Positions 1 through 10,766 of a stretch of 64,000 nt of DNA are shown piece after piece. The DNA is from Spirometra erinaceieuropaei. Lineage: Eukaryota > Platyhelminthes > Cestoda > Diphyllobothriidea > Diphyllobothriidae. The translations under genes were made by a program, and so were the position numbers. The notes beneath the pieces were generated by a model that was given only the letters and a program-made list of their open reading frames with translations, had not been told where the DNA came from and made no database searches. The DNA lies in the NCBI GenBank assembly GCA_902702965.1, contig CACRXP010000001.1, positions 5,306,881 through 5,370,880 of the forward strand, given 5' to 3'. How positions within the stretch are numbered: position 1 is the first letter of the stretch; each line of letters begins with the position of its first letter.

Positions 1-774
1 TTATGTAAACTTCTTGTAGGAAACCATGAGATTTGTTTAGAAATATGCATGTAATAACATTGGAGTACAGTGACATAGTAAACAAGGTAAACGCTTTCAT
101 GTCTCTGTCTCGTTTATTCTGTCGACAAGACATTCTATATATACTACTAACTCTGATAGCCTGAGATTTCGAGAACTTTTGCTGCTCACTTCGCACTTAA
201 CCCCCTAATTTTCGTGGAACGTGCGCGGAAGATTTTTGTTGAAAGTGGTCGGACCCAGAAATGTTGGAAGGGCTGTTGCCGATCGGGTTACGGGACCTGC
301 GCGTCCCACCGAGCCTCGAAGACGGGCGTACAGCGACTAGAAATATAAGCAGAGGGGGAATACCGTCAACCATCGCATCTTAATGAGATACGCGCGGAAG
401 ATTTTCTGAAAATGGGTAGATCTAGAGGTGTCAAAGGGGGAGGCGGCTGCAGGATTTTAGTGCCGGCCGAATGATGGGCCTTAACAACATGCCAACCGTT
501 TGCAACCTAAGAAAACGTTTTAGTTACTGGAAATGCTGACCATTAAAGCAAAAAGAACTTTCCTTTGTTGCACTGAGCAGTGTTCAAAATCAGCTGAAAC
601 AACTGAATCACCCCATTATATTATTCGTAAAGCTCATGCAGACGGATGTGTATACGAGCGTAGGTTTCCGTTTGTGCCTCCCAATAGACGACCACGCTCG
701 AGATCAGCTCGGTCAACAGGAGGGACCAGATCAGCCCACGGCGCGCGGTATTGGTTTGCGTGCCCATAACAAAT
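1..774. other. No gene recognised
   Basis: Mixed-composition sequence. CCGATCGGGTTACGGGACCTG near 279 resembles short pieces near 8660 and 20330, so at least part is old repeat. The 78-codon frame at 533-769 has no recognisable content. Confidence 0.4.
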
Positions 775-1000
775 GCCATATATGATGGGGGATGTGGTCG
801 CGCGCTGCGCTAGCCACTTGCGCCCGATTCTGTCCTCAGTCCTCTTGACTGGTGGAGGAGAGAGTGCGGTAAATTCAGCGCGTCTACTATCACCGTAAAC
901 TAGTTCACGCGCAAGTCCCCGTTCTTGCGCCCACCGCGTTCTGGGGGCACACAGTTGAAATCGCGGATAATGACTGTCGAACTGTCAGGTGTCCCTAATC
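775..1000 (+). repeat. Repeat family A copy
   Basis: Shares with the other copies GGAGGAGAGAGTGCGGTAAA, GCGCGTCTACTATCAC, TTCACGCGCAAGTCC and the TCGAACTGTCAG end. No gene. Confidence 0.6.
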
Positions 1001-1319
1001 AATACCTCCTGTCCTCCAAAACACGAAACTGAACAGCCAGCCAGTTAATTTTAGTATCTGTGCGAACTCCTCGGAAAGGGGGGACCTGCGCACGTGTTGC
1101 ATTTCGGTTAACTTCCAGTCGGAAGTGAATGTTGTGAGTGACTACTTATACTGAAAAGGAGATGAGACTCAACTTCTTTGCAGTGTGCTTGCGTGTGAAC
1201 CAACATATGTAACTGGGTCAGCTCTCAAACCAGCTGACGGAGTATGATGCGGCCTATGTCATGTTCAATCAACTCTTGAAGGACTAACTGTACGGTTAGG
1301 TGGAGAAGGATGATGGTTC

Positions 1320-1835
1320 AGGCTAAATGCAGGGCTGCGCATCATCCTTCCGGGCCTCAAGGAATGTAAGTATCTGCTATGCCATGATTAGGAGACCATG
1401 GCCCTCGCAGACCGGTGTGCGCTGGCACTTCTATGGTACCTGGTTCCCTGCGGTAGATGCGCTTGCGCTCCCACTGGGTATCCAGGTAGTGGGGCATGTC
1501 TGCCCAGTCATCCTCCTCTTTCTGACCTGTTGTGGTTCTATTGTTGGTTAAAATCCTGGTCAAGTGTTTACTGTGGGCCAGGAAGTGTGGTGATACGCCT
1601 AGGTGCGGGTCTGGCCGCGCCAGCCACCTGTGCCCTCCCTCACCTCCGGTTTTTTTGGACTATGTCTTAACACCGGACCCAGAGGGGGCGGGGCAGGGAG
1701 AGAGTGTGGTAGATATTGCGCAAGTCTACTCTCAGTATAAATTAATTCACGCGCAATTCACCGTGCCTGTTCTCACCCTGCTGTGGAGCGCACGGTGAAC
1801 ATAGTCGAGTACGACGGCCGAACTGTCACAAGTGG
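1320..1835 (+). repeat. Repeat family A, longest + copy
   Basis: Extends the family leftwards: GACCTGTTGTGGTTCTATTG, AAAATCCTGGTCAAGTGTTT, TGGCCGCGCCAGCCACCTGT, CACCTCCGGT, GGGAGAGAGTGTGGTAGATA, GCAAGTCTACT, TTCACGCGCAATTCACC, GACGGCCGAACTGTCA. The short overlapping open frames here are chance frames in GC-rich repeat. Confidence 0.65.
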
Positions 1836-4104
1836 TGAAAGCCAACCGGCGCAGCTGTTAGCCAGATACAGATCGAGGCCAGTTAGGTCCGTTCGGATGT
1901 CCAAGGGTTCGACCGCCGCAAGCGACGCCGTCTACCGCATGGTCAACAGAGTGGACGCAGCGACGGTGACTTGAGCCGAATTACTGCATAATGCTGTTGA
2001 CTTTCGCACCATCTACCGCATCCACCTTGCGCCGGTGGCAGGAAACTGTCACAACGACCGGAGTTGGCGTAGGCGGAAGGCTAAACAGCCCGTGTCAGAG
2101 CGTGCCATACAGGATCTGGCCTCAGCTTTCTGTATCGGGTCTCTGTAAGGGCGGCTCTGTACGCACATGCCATACTCGAAAGGGTCCATTGCGACCCGAC
2201 TCTCAGTGCTGAGAAGGACATAGCTGTCCTGTCAGTTGGTAAACGTCAGAGCGCATCGTCATAGATTAAATCATGCCAGGTTTATTTTGCTGAAGGAGGC
2301 GTGGATGTGCCGTGAGGATGACCTCTCCAGTGTCACACTCAATCTGTCTTTCCTCTCTCCCATTGATACCAGTTAACTTTCGAAGCCTGTCAACTAGTTG
2401 GGCGCAACAGCTGACTCGCCTTGAAGACCTGACGAACAAATATAATGAATTGGTCTGACTCCCTGTTTTTGGTCCGGCCCATCTACATACATCGCATCTC
2501 CTTATGAAGGAACATTTGGATGCCCAGTCCCGCTACTGGAACAGCGAAAGCAGCGTGGGAATAACGCTGCGAAGAGTTACCTTGCTATAATTTAATTCAC
2601 GCGTATGTAGTCAACCTTGTTGAGGACGGTTCAGGTGGGAAACAATGAGCAGTTTTGGCTCTGGGAGGGTGGAATTAAGGGGACTTATTACGTGATATTT
2701 TTAGGCTCAAGTCATCTTCAACTTGAAATGTTGACATAAAATGTTTGCACGGAAAAGGTAACCACGATTATAAGGATACATAAAAAATCTATTGCAAAGA
2801 GTTACTTTTCCTCCCAAGCAGTTCGTCTGTTGATGTTTGCAGGGCCTCTGAGAGGTCCGATTACTAATGCATCGGGACGATTTTTCAGTCCTTCGTCGGA
2901 GGTCTAACCCGCACGTGACTTCCTAACACGTTCTTCTTTGAAAGCAATGACTCATTTATGCACCGCAGACTCTTTGAGGGCGGAAGATGTGAAGTCAAAA
3001 AAACCATGCGATATACAGTTTCCGAGGAGCGTGTGGACAGATCTTCGAATCGATTGCTGGGTGCTTGTGTTCTAGAGGACGCCACAAAAGCCGCTACACA
3101 CCTAAAATTATACAGGAAAAGAAGCTTATTCATATTTTTTACCAACAACAACGCAGTCATTACAGCTTCACTTGCTAGACTCGCCATCACGTTCCAACAC
3201 CTCGAAGACTAGCCGTATACTTCCACACGAATGGCTCTATTTTCGACAACCTTAAGCCGCCTTCGGGTGCAGGCATCTCCGACGTTTTGTTGCACCTATT
3301 ACTCAGCCTCGATGTAGGCCGTGTGGATTCTTTCCTCAAGTTGTGACAGATCACAGGACTTAGTGGCATACAGCTTGCTTCTGGCATGGCCTCTGAGAAG
3401 AAGACCCTAGTGCATGAGGTCAGGGGGAACCCTCCGACGGATCCTTCGGTCAGACAACTTGATTTTCAGGAGATCCCTCGCTAGTCTGGAGAAGTGAGTG
3501 AGGACTCCGTCGTGTTGAAAGAAGACAATTACAGGGGCGCTTTACGCCTGAAGTTGTGAAATGCCAAACGTCTGCAGTATCTCCGAGCAATTTTTCCCTG
3601 TATCGATGGTCGTGCCACTGAATGCATCGCGTAAAGAAAAATGGTCTAGTGCTAGACATGGCACATCAAACCAGTAGCTTCGGAGAGCCTCGCCCATGCT
3701 TCAGAATTGCTTCTAAGCTTACTTTTTCCAAACTACGACAGTAGTGTCGGTTCATCCAACCAGCGAGATGAAAGGCAAACTAGTCGCAAAACTATAAGTT
3801 TTCCATGAGCTGAAGGTCGTTTTGGTAATAGTGGAGAACTGATTCATGCAATTCCGCACCAGCATCATGGTCTTACGTTAAAAGGCCTTTGAAAAACCTT
3901 AATTTGACATGAACGTCTGCTCCGGGCGTCCGGTGTTTCCATCAGTGATGATAGTAGCAAACCTTCCGCTGCGTAGTTCGTCGGGACAGCTCCCGTTTCC
4001 AGAAATTTGTCATGGATAATGCAAATCGCGCCAATGGGTGGAGCAGCGGGCGAGGCTTGCTCCTGCAGTCCAACCTAAATATTAGTTAATACACCTAAAT
4101 TAGC
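1836..4104. other. No gene recognised
   Basis: 2000-2215 is GC-rich and may be further repeat related to family A. Open frames at 2885-3190, 2958-3212 and 3187-3387 (62-101 codons) overlap on opposite strands and show no family signature. Confidence 0.4.
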
Positions 4105-4260
4105 CACTCGTTAGATTAATAGGGGAAAGAGAGCGCAGGCGGAGCTCGAAGTGCGCGCACAAGGAAGCGCGTGTGAACTGATAACTGATGTAATCGAGGA
4201 TGGCGTATGAGGACTCCCCACACCGAGGTACAGTCGCTAAATTAAAAGAGTAGGGGGGGA
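4105..4260 (+). repeat. Repeat family B copy
   Basis: GGGGAAAGAGAGCGCAGGCG, GAGCTCGAAGTGCGCGCACA, AGGAAGCGCGTGTGAACTGA and GAGGATGGCGTATGAGG recur inverted at 60290-60420 and in part at 60590-60690. Confidence 0.6.
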
Positions 4261-6039
4261 AACACGTGACATGTGTAAAGTTGGCGTAATCGCATCTACT
4301 AAAGTTCTTTTTTATGAAGCTAATGGTGCTGCAGGGCCAAACCTCGCCGAGCAGTGTGACGGCCCGAAAGCTGCTCGAATTGCCAGGCGACAATTTTTCA
4401 ACGCTGCCCCACCGTCAACTGGCTATGCATGCGTGAGGGAGTGATGAGCGAGCAAAATCTGCAAGGCTCACGCTGTCAAACGCTGATGGCCTCAGGTCTC
4501 TCCGAATGACACTTGAAAAAAAGTGGAGAAAAGGAAGTTCTGGTGACTTTTGGGACAGCCCGTATTGTCGGCAACTGGTGAAATATTTAGTCGCGGTCTG
4601 AAATGTCTGTCCTGCGTAGACACAGATTAGTTTGCTGAGATTTCCTACAATAGACATGAATCGCTCTGGCAACCTGAACGTGCGTCCGGGAAGAAACGAA
4701 GACCATATGTACTTGTGTCAGTGTATTATTAAAAACATGTGTGGGAAACTCTGTCTTTTTCTCAAAGTTCTAAAGGAACCAAAAATACTGGCAGAGTAAG
4801 TATTCGAGACGACGTCGTATTTTAACCCGCAAGCCAAACTATGCGTCACAACCTAGGTGGTGGAGATGTCGATGGTGTTGCGTTCTGGAAGGCCTTAATT
4901 ACTATACTAGGTTTTCGCCTTGAACGTCGCGAAAACGTCGTAGAAGTAACTAGTTTTTGCTTCTATGCTATTTATTTAAGCCAACAACTTGATAATCTGA
5001 CATTGTACGTTCTTACTACGGGGCCATGATGTCTTACCAGGCTGCAATTATTGTATGGCCAACCGGGGGTGCCTGGTTAATCCGATGTCAGTGTGTGCTC
5101 TGATGCCAAAAGTCAGGGAAAGTCAAAAATTTTGATAATCCCTCTTTACTTAGCGGCTGTCAGTTATTCGACTCCGAGGTATTACCTATAATTAAAGGGT
5201 AATCCACGCCAAACCATTTCGTAAGGTTCTTTATCCTTGAATCTACTTTGGTATTGGATTTAGCTGAAAAAAGGAAGTTTGCTTTGGTCTTCAAAAGGTC
5301 AATTTCGAGTCAAATATGGCAGAAGCTTTGAAACTCGGCTCTAATAAGAAACTGTACATTCATAAGCGGATTTGCCAGAAGAAGGAGAAGGGCGCATCCT
5401 ATTTATTGAACAAACTAGTGTTTACATGTAGGTAGAAGCCCGCATGTGCAATCCCTCCAAGAAGTTCCAGACAGATAGGTAGGATGTACAAAGACCAAGG
5501 CTATTTCCTCCTTTTGGGTCATGTATATGATATATTTCATTGTCTGTCGGGTCCCACTAAGTCCCTTCATCAAAACCAATTGAGGACATTGCCTAACACT
5601 GTGAAAACACGCATAGGGTGTGCATGGACCTACTCGATCGCACGTGTGTGCGCTTGGTAGAAAACCACTTCACGTCACTTCAGTCAGTATGCCCAATTTT
5701 CTTTGGACAAGTCTCTGAAAGAAAGGCCGATACTGAGAAATTCATCCTTACGGCAACTCAGGGCACTTTTCATTACAATAAATCTGACGCGTCCGAATAT
5801 ACAACAACCGGCTATCAGTCCTGGCTTGGGAGGTTGCCAACCAACAGCATTGCTCGGTTCTTTTCAGGAGTAAAAAACGACGGGTCTCAGTGACGCCTTC
5901 CTTATGTGAATTCATGGTACTCTGATCAGAGCGAGACGTGAGACCCCAAAACTTAGCCTGGTACATTTGCAGTAGGGGCCATCTCGTGTGTGGCGCATGA
6001 AGGCGGGCCGTTCAGTTTTGTCAGCCCACATCGTACTGA
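4261..6039. other. No gene recognised
   Basis: Only short frames, none with a recognisable domain. 4320-4400 weakly resembles 60720-60770 (ACCAAACCTCGCC), so family B may extend here. Confidence 0.4.
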
Positions 6040-6190
6040 TTTTTACTTGCCCTCGGAGTTTGTTGGGTGTTGGAGGAGAGAGTGAGGCAGGTGCATCACC
6101 AGCCTACTTGACTATTAACAAATCTACGCGCAACTTACAGTTGCTGGACATGCACCACAGGACAGCACTGGGCATTGTCCCCTGTAACGA
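6040..6190 (+). repeat. Repeat family A fragment
   Basis: GTTGGAGGAGAGAGTGAGGC, CAGCCTACTTGACTATTAAC, TCTACGCGCAACTTACAG align to the right half of the 1320-1835 copy. Confidence 0.5.
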
Positions 6191-6249
6191 TCGAAACATA
6201 TATATATATATGCGTAAGTATTGAAAGGAAGGCATCTCAAGCGATATAA

Positions 6250-6690
6250 GTTGAAAAGAAATGTGTTCTGTAGGAGAAGAGGGTTTATTGCGTACATTTT
6301 CGACGCTGGTTCCCCAGGCCGTCGTCAGACGCAAACGGAGAGCAAATGTGGAAGCAGGAAACAGCTAACGTCACGAGACTGAGAAGTCCTCGAGGCAATG
6401 GACTCAGATGAATCATGCATCAATCGGCATCCCAAGTTGGATGCCGTGTACAGAAACCTGAAGGAGAAATGGAAAAGAAATGAGCCAACCAGATCAGGCT
6501 GACACATGGCGGCCGCCTATCGGCGCACACGCCATGAAATTGTCGATTTTATGTGCACTCGTGACGCTACCTGTTTCTTGCTTTCACATTTGCTCTCCGT
6601 TTGTCTCTGACGACAACCTGGGGAACCAGTGTCGAAAAGTTACGCAATAAACCCTCTTGTCCCACAGAACCCATGTCTTTTCAACATATA
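6250..6690. mobile_element. Inverted-repeat terminal segment, Penelope-LTR-like
   Basis: Arms of about 100-110 bp at 6253-6360 and 6583-6690 are inverted copies; both contain, in outward orientation, GCTCTCCGTTTG, CTGACGA, a GG-CCTGGGGAACCAG hairpin, GTCGAAAA, then ACGCAATAAACCC. This is the same layout as the Penelope arm at 38.1-38.8 kb (CTGANGA, hairpin, CGARA, short spacer, CAATAAACCC). The 220-bp centre has no open frame. I infer a solo or collapsed Penelope terminal structure. Confidence 0.55.
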
Positions 6691-6708
6691 TGTATGTACT
6701 TGTTATTA

Positions 6709-6836
6709 TCGAGAAAGACAAAGGAGACTGAAATGGCCTTTTCTGGCTTATTAGCCGCCGTCAGCCAGTCATACCCAACCTCAAAGTGTGGAACATCCGA
6801 GGCTCGAACTCGCGACCTGTTAGTTAGAAGTCCACG
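6709..6836 (-). mobile_element. tRNA-derived SINE (second family), truncated
   Basis: On the - strand: box-B-like GGTCGCGAGTTCGAG, then GCCTCGGATGTTCCAC, GGCTGACGGCGGCTAATAAG, CATTTCAGTCTCC and the TTTGTCTTTCTCG end. The tRNA 5' half is missing. It touches the 5' end of the calcineurin pseudogene. Confidence 0.65.
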
Positions 6837-6845
6837 ACAGTTGAA

Positions 6846-8236
6846 ATGGCGGTCAGATCTGTTCCATATCCTCCCATTCATAGGCTCGAAATTTCCGACA
6901 TATTTGAATCGCAGGGAAAACCTAATATCGAAAATTTGAAGCAGCATTTTATTTTGAAAGGCCGCTTGACGGATGACGCCGCAATGAAAATAATCCACGA
7001 TGGTACTGCACTACTACGCGAAGAAAGAAACGTTCTGGAGATTGAGGCGCCAGTTACAGTTTGCGGCGACATACACGGCCAGTTCTTCGATCTTATGAAA
7101 TTGTTCGAAGTGGGTGGCAACCCTATTACGACTCGTTATCTCTTCCTGTGGGATTACGTTGATCGGGGGTACTTCAGCATCGTGTGCGCTGTATCTGTGG
7201 TGCCTGAAAATCCTGCATCCAAATAACTTTTTACTCTTTTGCGGCAATCACGAGTGTCGTCACTTAACCGAGTAATTCATTTTCAAACGAGAATGCAAGA
7301 TTAAATACAATGAAGACGTGTACAATGCCTGCATGGACTGCTTGCCGCTGGCGGTCCTCATGAACCAACAGTTTCTCTGCGTCCACGGTGGTCTCTCTCC
7401 TGAAATTCGTTCCCTGGATGACATCAGAAGGATCGTTCGTTTCAAAGAGCCATCCGCCTTTGGGGTAATATGGGACCTTCTCTGGTCAGACCCGCTGGAA
7501 GATCTCGGAAATGAGCAAAATACCGACAACTTTTCACATAACAGTGTCCGTGGATGTTCCTACTTTTTTGGCTATACAGCGTCCTGCGATTTCCTTCAGG
7601 CCAATAACCTTCTCTCCATCATCCGCGCTCATGAAACTCAAGACGCGGGTATCGCATGCACCGAAAGAGCCAAACCACAGGATTCCCTTTTCTGATCACG
7701 ATATTCAGTGCACCTGACTACCTGGATGTTTATAACAACAAGTCGGCCATTTTGAAGCACGAGAAAAGTGTGATGAACGTTTGACAGTTTAACTGCTCTT
7801 CTCATCCCTACTGGCTCTCCAATTTCATGGACGTGTTCACTTGGTCCCTTTCATTCGTCGATGAGAAGGTGACGGAGATGTTGGTGAATGTTCTGAAGAT
7901 CTGCTCTGACGATGAACTACTCTCAGACGCCGACGACACCTTCGAGGCTGCCATACGTGAGAAGGGCGGTCGTTTGCTGAAGACGAACTCGCTGGCCCGT
8001 TCTAGTCCTAAAGAGGAAACGACAGTGAAGGCAGGCACAAGCCGAGGGAGGAACGGTGGCAGTTCGTAAGAAAGTCATTCGCAATAAAATTCGAGCCATC
8101 GGGAAAATGGTCCGCGTGTTTAACCTCCTAAGAGAGGAGAGCGAGGGTATCCTGGAGCTCAAAGGCCTCACTCCAAATGGGATGCTTCCCTTCGGCGTCC
8201 AGTCTGATGGCAAGGAGACTCTTCTCAGTGCGAAAT
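6846..8236 (+). pseudogene. Processed pseudogene of calcineurin A (PP2B catalytic subunit)
   Basis: An intron-less, broken copy of the Ca2+/calmodulin-dependent Ser/Thr phosphatase catalytic subunit. In order: the N-terminal VPYPPIHRL region, [85 protein letters not shown], the [12 protein letters not shown] region, the calcineurin-B-binding helix and the calmodulin-binding segment [12 protein letters not shown]. The breaks I see are a 2-bp loss near 7189, TAA at 7273-7275 (Tyr position), loss of three codons in the ACMD-CLP region, a frameshift near 7648, TGA at 7782-7784 (Arg position), and a frameshift between about 7990 and 8050. The catalytic motif GDYVDRG reads WDYVDRG and RGNHE reads CGNHE. 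The autoinhibitory tail is absent. Loss of all introns indicates retroposition; SINE pieces abut both ends. Confidence 0.95.
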
Positions 8237-8282
8237 GCGGGATAGAACCAAATCACAAGATTTCTCATTCGAGCAAGCCATA

Positions 8283-8314
8283 ATATATATGTGTATATAT
8301 ATATATATATATAC
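8283..8314. repeat. TA microsatellite
   Basis: Near-pure TA run with one GTG interruption, directly after the calcineurin pseudogene. Confidence 0.9.
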
Positions 8315-8324
8315 ATGCAAATAT

Positions 8325-8455
8325 AATGCTAGAGGGACGCTCACCGATCGCGTTACGAACTCACCCGTCCCATTGTGGCTTGGGGTCACTCTCGGGCTCA
8401 ACCAGCAGCCGAACAACGCCCCTCTACAACCATATATACCCGATCCAAACTGACA
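8325..8455 (+). repeat. Repeat E, adjoining the SINE
   Basis: GAGGGACGCTCACCGATCGCG, CGAACTCACCCGTCCCATTG, GGGCTCAACCAGCAGCCGAA. Recurs at 60770-60870 (+) and 61055-61215 (-), each time next to a SINE copy. Confidence 0.65.
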
Positions 8456-8620
8456 GGACAAGGAGCCCATGGCTCACTGGTTAGGACATTGGGCTTCTAA
8501 CCAACAGGTTGCGGAATCGAGCTCCAGGGTTTTCACACCTTGGAGTTGGGTAAGGCTGGCTGACGTCGGCCAATGAGCTGGAAATCTCAATTCCAGTCTC
8601 CCCTGTCTTTGTTGGCAATG
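8456..8620 (+). mobile_element. tRNA-derived SINE (second family)
   Basis: Box-A-like ATGGCTCACTGGTTAG, loop CTTCTAACCAACAGG, degenerate box B, then the shared tail GGCTGACGTCGGCCAATGAG and CCAGTCTCCCCTGTCTTTGT. It follows directly after an adjoining repeat (8325-8455). Confidence 0.7.
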
Positions 8621-9774
8621 CCAGTCTGCACATATATCTTATATTGGAAGTGCGTACACCGATCGGGTTACGTACGCGACAGGCTCAGCCAAAGACCTCA
8701 CAGGCCTCGCTGCCTGCGTGTTCGATTGGGCGAGTTAAACTTTGTTCTTTTCGCCCCCTAGCGCAGTGATCCACCTTAAAGGGACAGAGTGAACCGGTTA
8801 AGTTACAAGTCGGTCGACTTGTGGATAGGAGAGGAAGTGTAACTGCCAAGAAAAATAGCAGAACAGAGAGATGTGCACTGGACAAGTCCTACTAGAAATC
8901 TGACGTCTTAAATATCAGTATTGTTTAGCCATTTTTAAAAACTTTCGTATCCTCTGTACGGGTCTCACTAGAAGGTATGCGGACCACAGTTCCTATCGTC
9001 TCTGAAGTTAGATTGAGCAATATCGTCCCACAGAATCCATCTATGTCTGTTACTGGGTGGTTGTGCATCCCCTCTGAACAGTGGTCCGTGGATGGGAGAC
9101 AACGCCAAAGACGAAGACGTAGTGTCTCATTGAGGGACTTTGATTAGCGTATGTGGCTCTTGAACTCTTATAGGCGCCACTTGTGCGATTGGAAGTGCTG
9201 GCTCTCGGGGATCGGAGAAAACTGATTAATCCTGTGTGGCGTTGCCCCCTGCTCTCTCTGCCTGCTGCTACGGATGCCGGATCAGACCGCGCAGTGCCCT
9301 GTCTACCTTCAACCAACTGGATATACAGAGTCGTATATGTCACAGATAGGCCCCTCTACAGACTGGCTGAGAGGCCGGATGACTGTCACGCTCCCGGACA
9401 CTGCCATTTCGTGTGACTCTCCTATGGCCACGCCCTCTATCCGGTCAAAGTTGAGACCCTGGCCCATTTTGGCGGCTCAGTTTTTCACCTGCTGCCAGGG
9501 AGTACATTCTTCGTGGCATATGTGTGTCCATAGTCCTCTACCGGCCTCCCCGTTTGACCTCGATTAAGGAGCGACGCGGACACATTGAAACTGCGCTTAC
9601 AGAACGCTAACTGCAGACACGCAACTACGCAGCCCTCGCTCTCATAATACACTTCAGTTTGAATACCAAAAAGACAGCAGATATTAGCTAGACGTACTAT
9701 GCAGCAATAAGGAGTTCCATAATAAAGTCCAGTATACAGCTGCTGGTATTAACTGAATGCGAAGGGCGTGATAA
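8621..9774. other. No gene recognised
   Basis: Two overlapping frames of 97 codons on opposite strands (9050-9343, 9274-9567) are GC-rich shadows. Nothing else is seen. Confidence 0.4.
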
Positions 9775-10020
9775 ACAAGTTTGGGGAGATAGGTCATGCG
9801 TGCGGCGCGCAGAGGGGCTCTTTAGCTCTTTCAGTCATTGCGCCTATTCACTGCAACAGACATCTGGCCGGCTCGGACAGTGGCTGGGGCCCGGGAATGG
9901 AGAGAGAAAGTGAGTTCGACGACTCAGCGCACTTTCCTTACTATAAACAATTTGGCGCGCTTGAAGTTATTCTGGTGCGCTGAAAACTGTGGCATGGGAG
10001 GTTTTCAACTAACGGGGTAA
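9775..10020 (+). mobile_element. LINE 3' UTR fragment
   Basis: Diverged + strand copy of the same 3' UTR found at 34.75-35.18 kb (-) and 37.87-38.91 kb (+); the shared stretch ACTCAGCGCACTTTCC followed by TATAAACAATTTG-like sequence is the easiest anchor. No coding part is recognisable with it. Confidence 0.6.
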
Positions 10021-10129
10021 CTAGTATTTCAGCCAGTCCAATGTATTTGTGGAGTGGCGGACTGGTGAACTGAGGTTCAGGCCGCAACGGCTCCTTCTTA
10101 ATATTGCTTCTAGGGTACCCCAGTGCGTG

Positions 10130-10370
10130 AGATCCAAGCCAGGTGTGGCGGCACGCCTTGAGGCGGCTCCGGCCGCACCATACACCTGACTCTTTCCCAC
10201 CTCCGGTCTTCTAGACACTGTCTTGACACAAAATGCATGTGAGGAAAGAGTTGAGAGTGTGGTAGATGTAGCACAAGTCTACTACCATTATGAACTAACT
10301 CACGCAATTCACGATCCCTGCTCTCGCCCTGCTGTGGATCCCGTCGAAATCGGCGGTCGAACTATCAGAA
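10130..10370 (+). repeat. Repeat family A copy
   Basis: CACCTGACTCTTTCCCACCT, CCGGTCTTCTAGACACTG, GAGAGTGTGGTAGATGTAGC, CAAGTCTACTACCATTATGA and GGCGGTCGAACTATCAG follow the family order. Confidence 0.6.
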
Positions 10371-10766
10371 AAATTAAACAAATAGTCGTCTAAAATTTTA
10401 ACAAGTTTGAAACCATTCTCACCAACGTCGCTTGTTTGAATTGCAAACTCGAATGTGTTATTAGCCACCAAAAGTGTTACAGCAACTTGCTTATACTTAT
10501 ACCTGGCAAGGCTGTGATCGTGGAGGATTCAACCGGTCACAGGGATATTTGCGTATAACACTTCTCCGTGCAGAATGATCTGCAGCAGCCGATCTGGAGA
10601 GCCATACCCACTCTCTTCTCCAGTGACAGAGGCTAAAACCAAAAGGTCCAAAAACTACATCCCGGGCCCGAGAGTCGTGTCGAGTCAGATCATGCGGTGA
10701 TCCCCTCTTCGACGTCTCTAGGTGGGCAGCAACACTAGACTCATGAGGTGGGCGTCATAGAACTTG

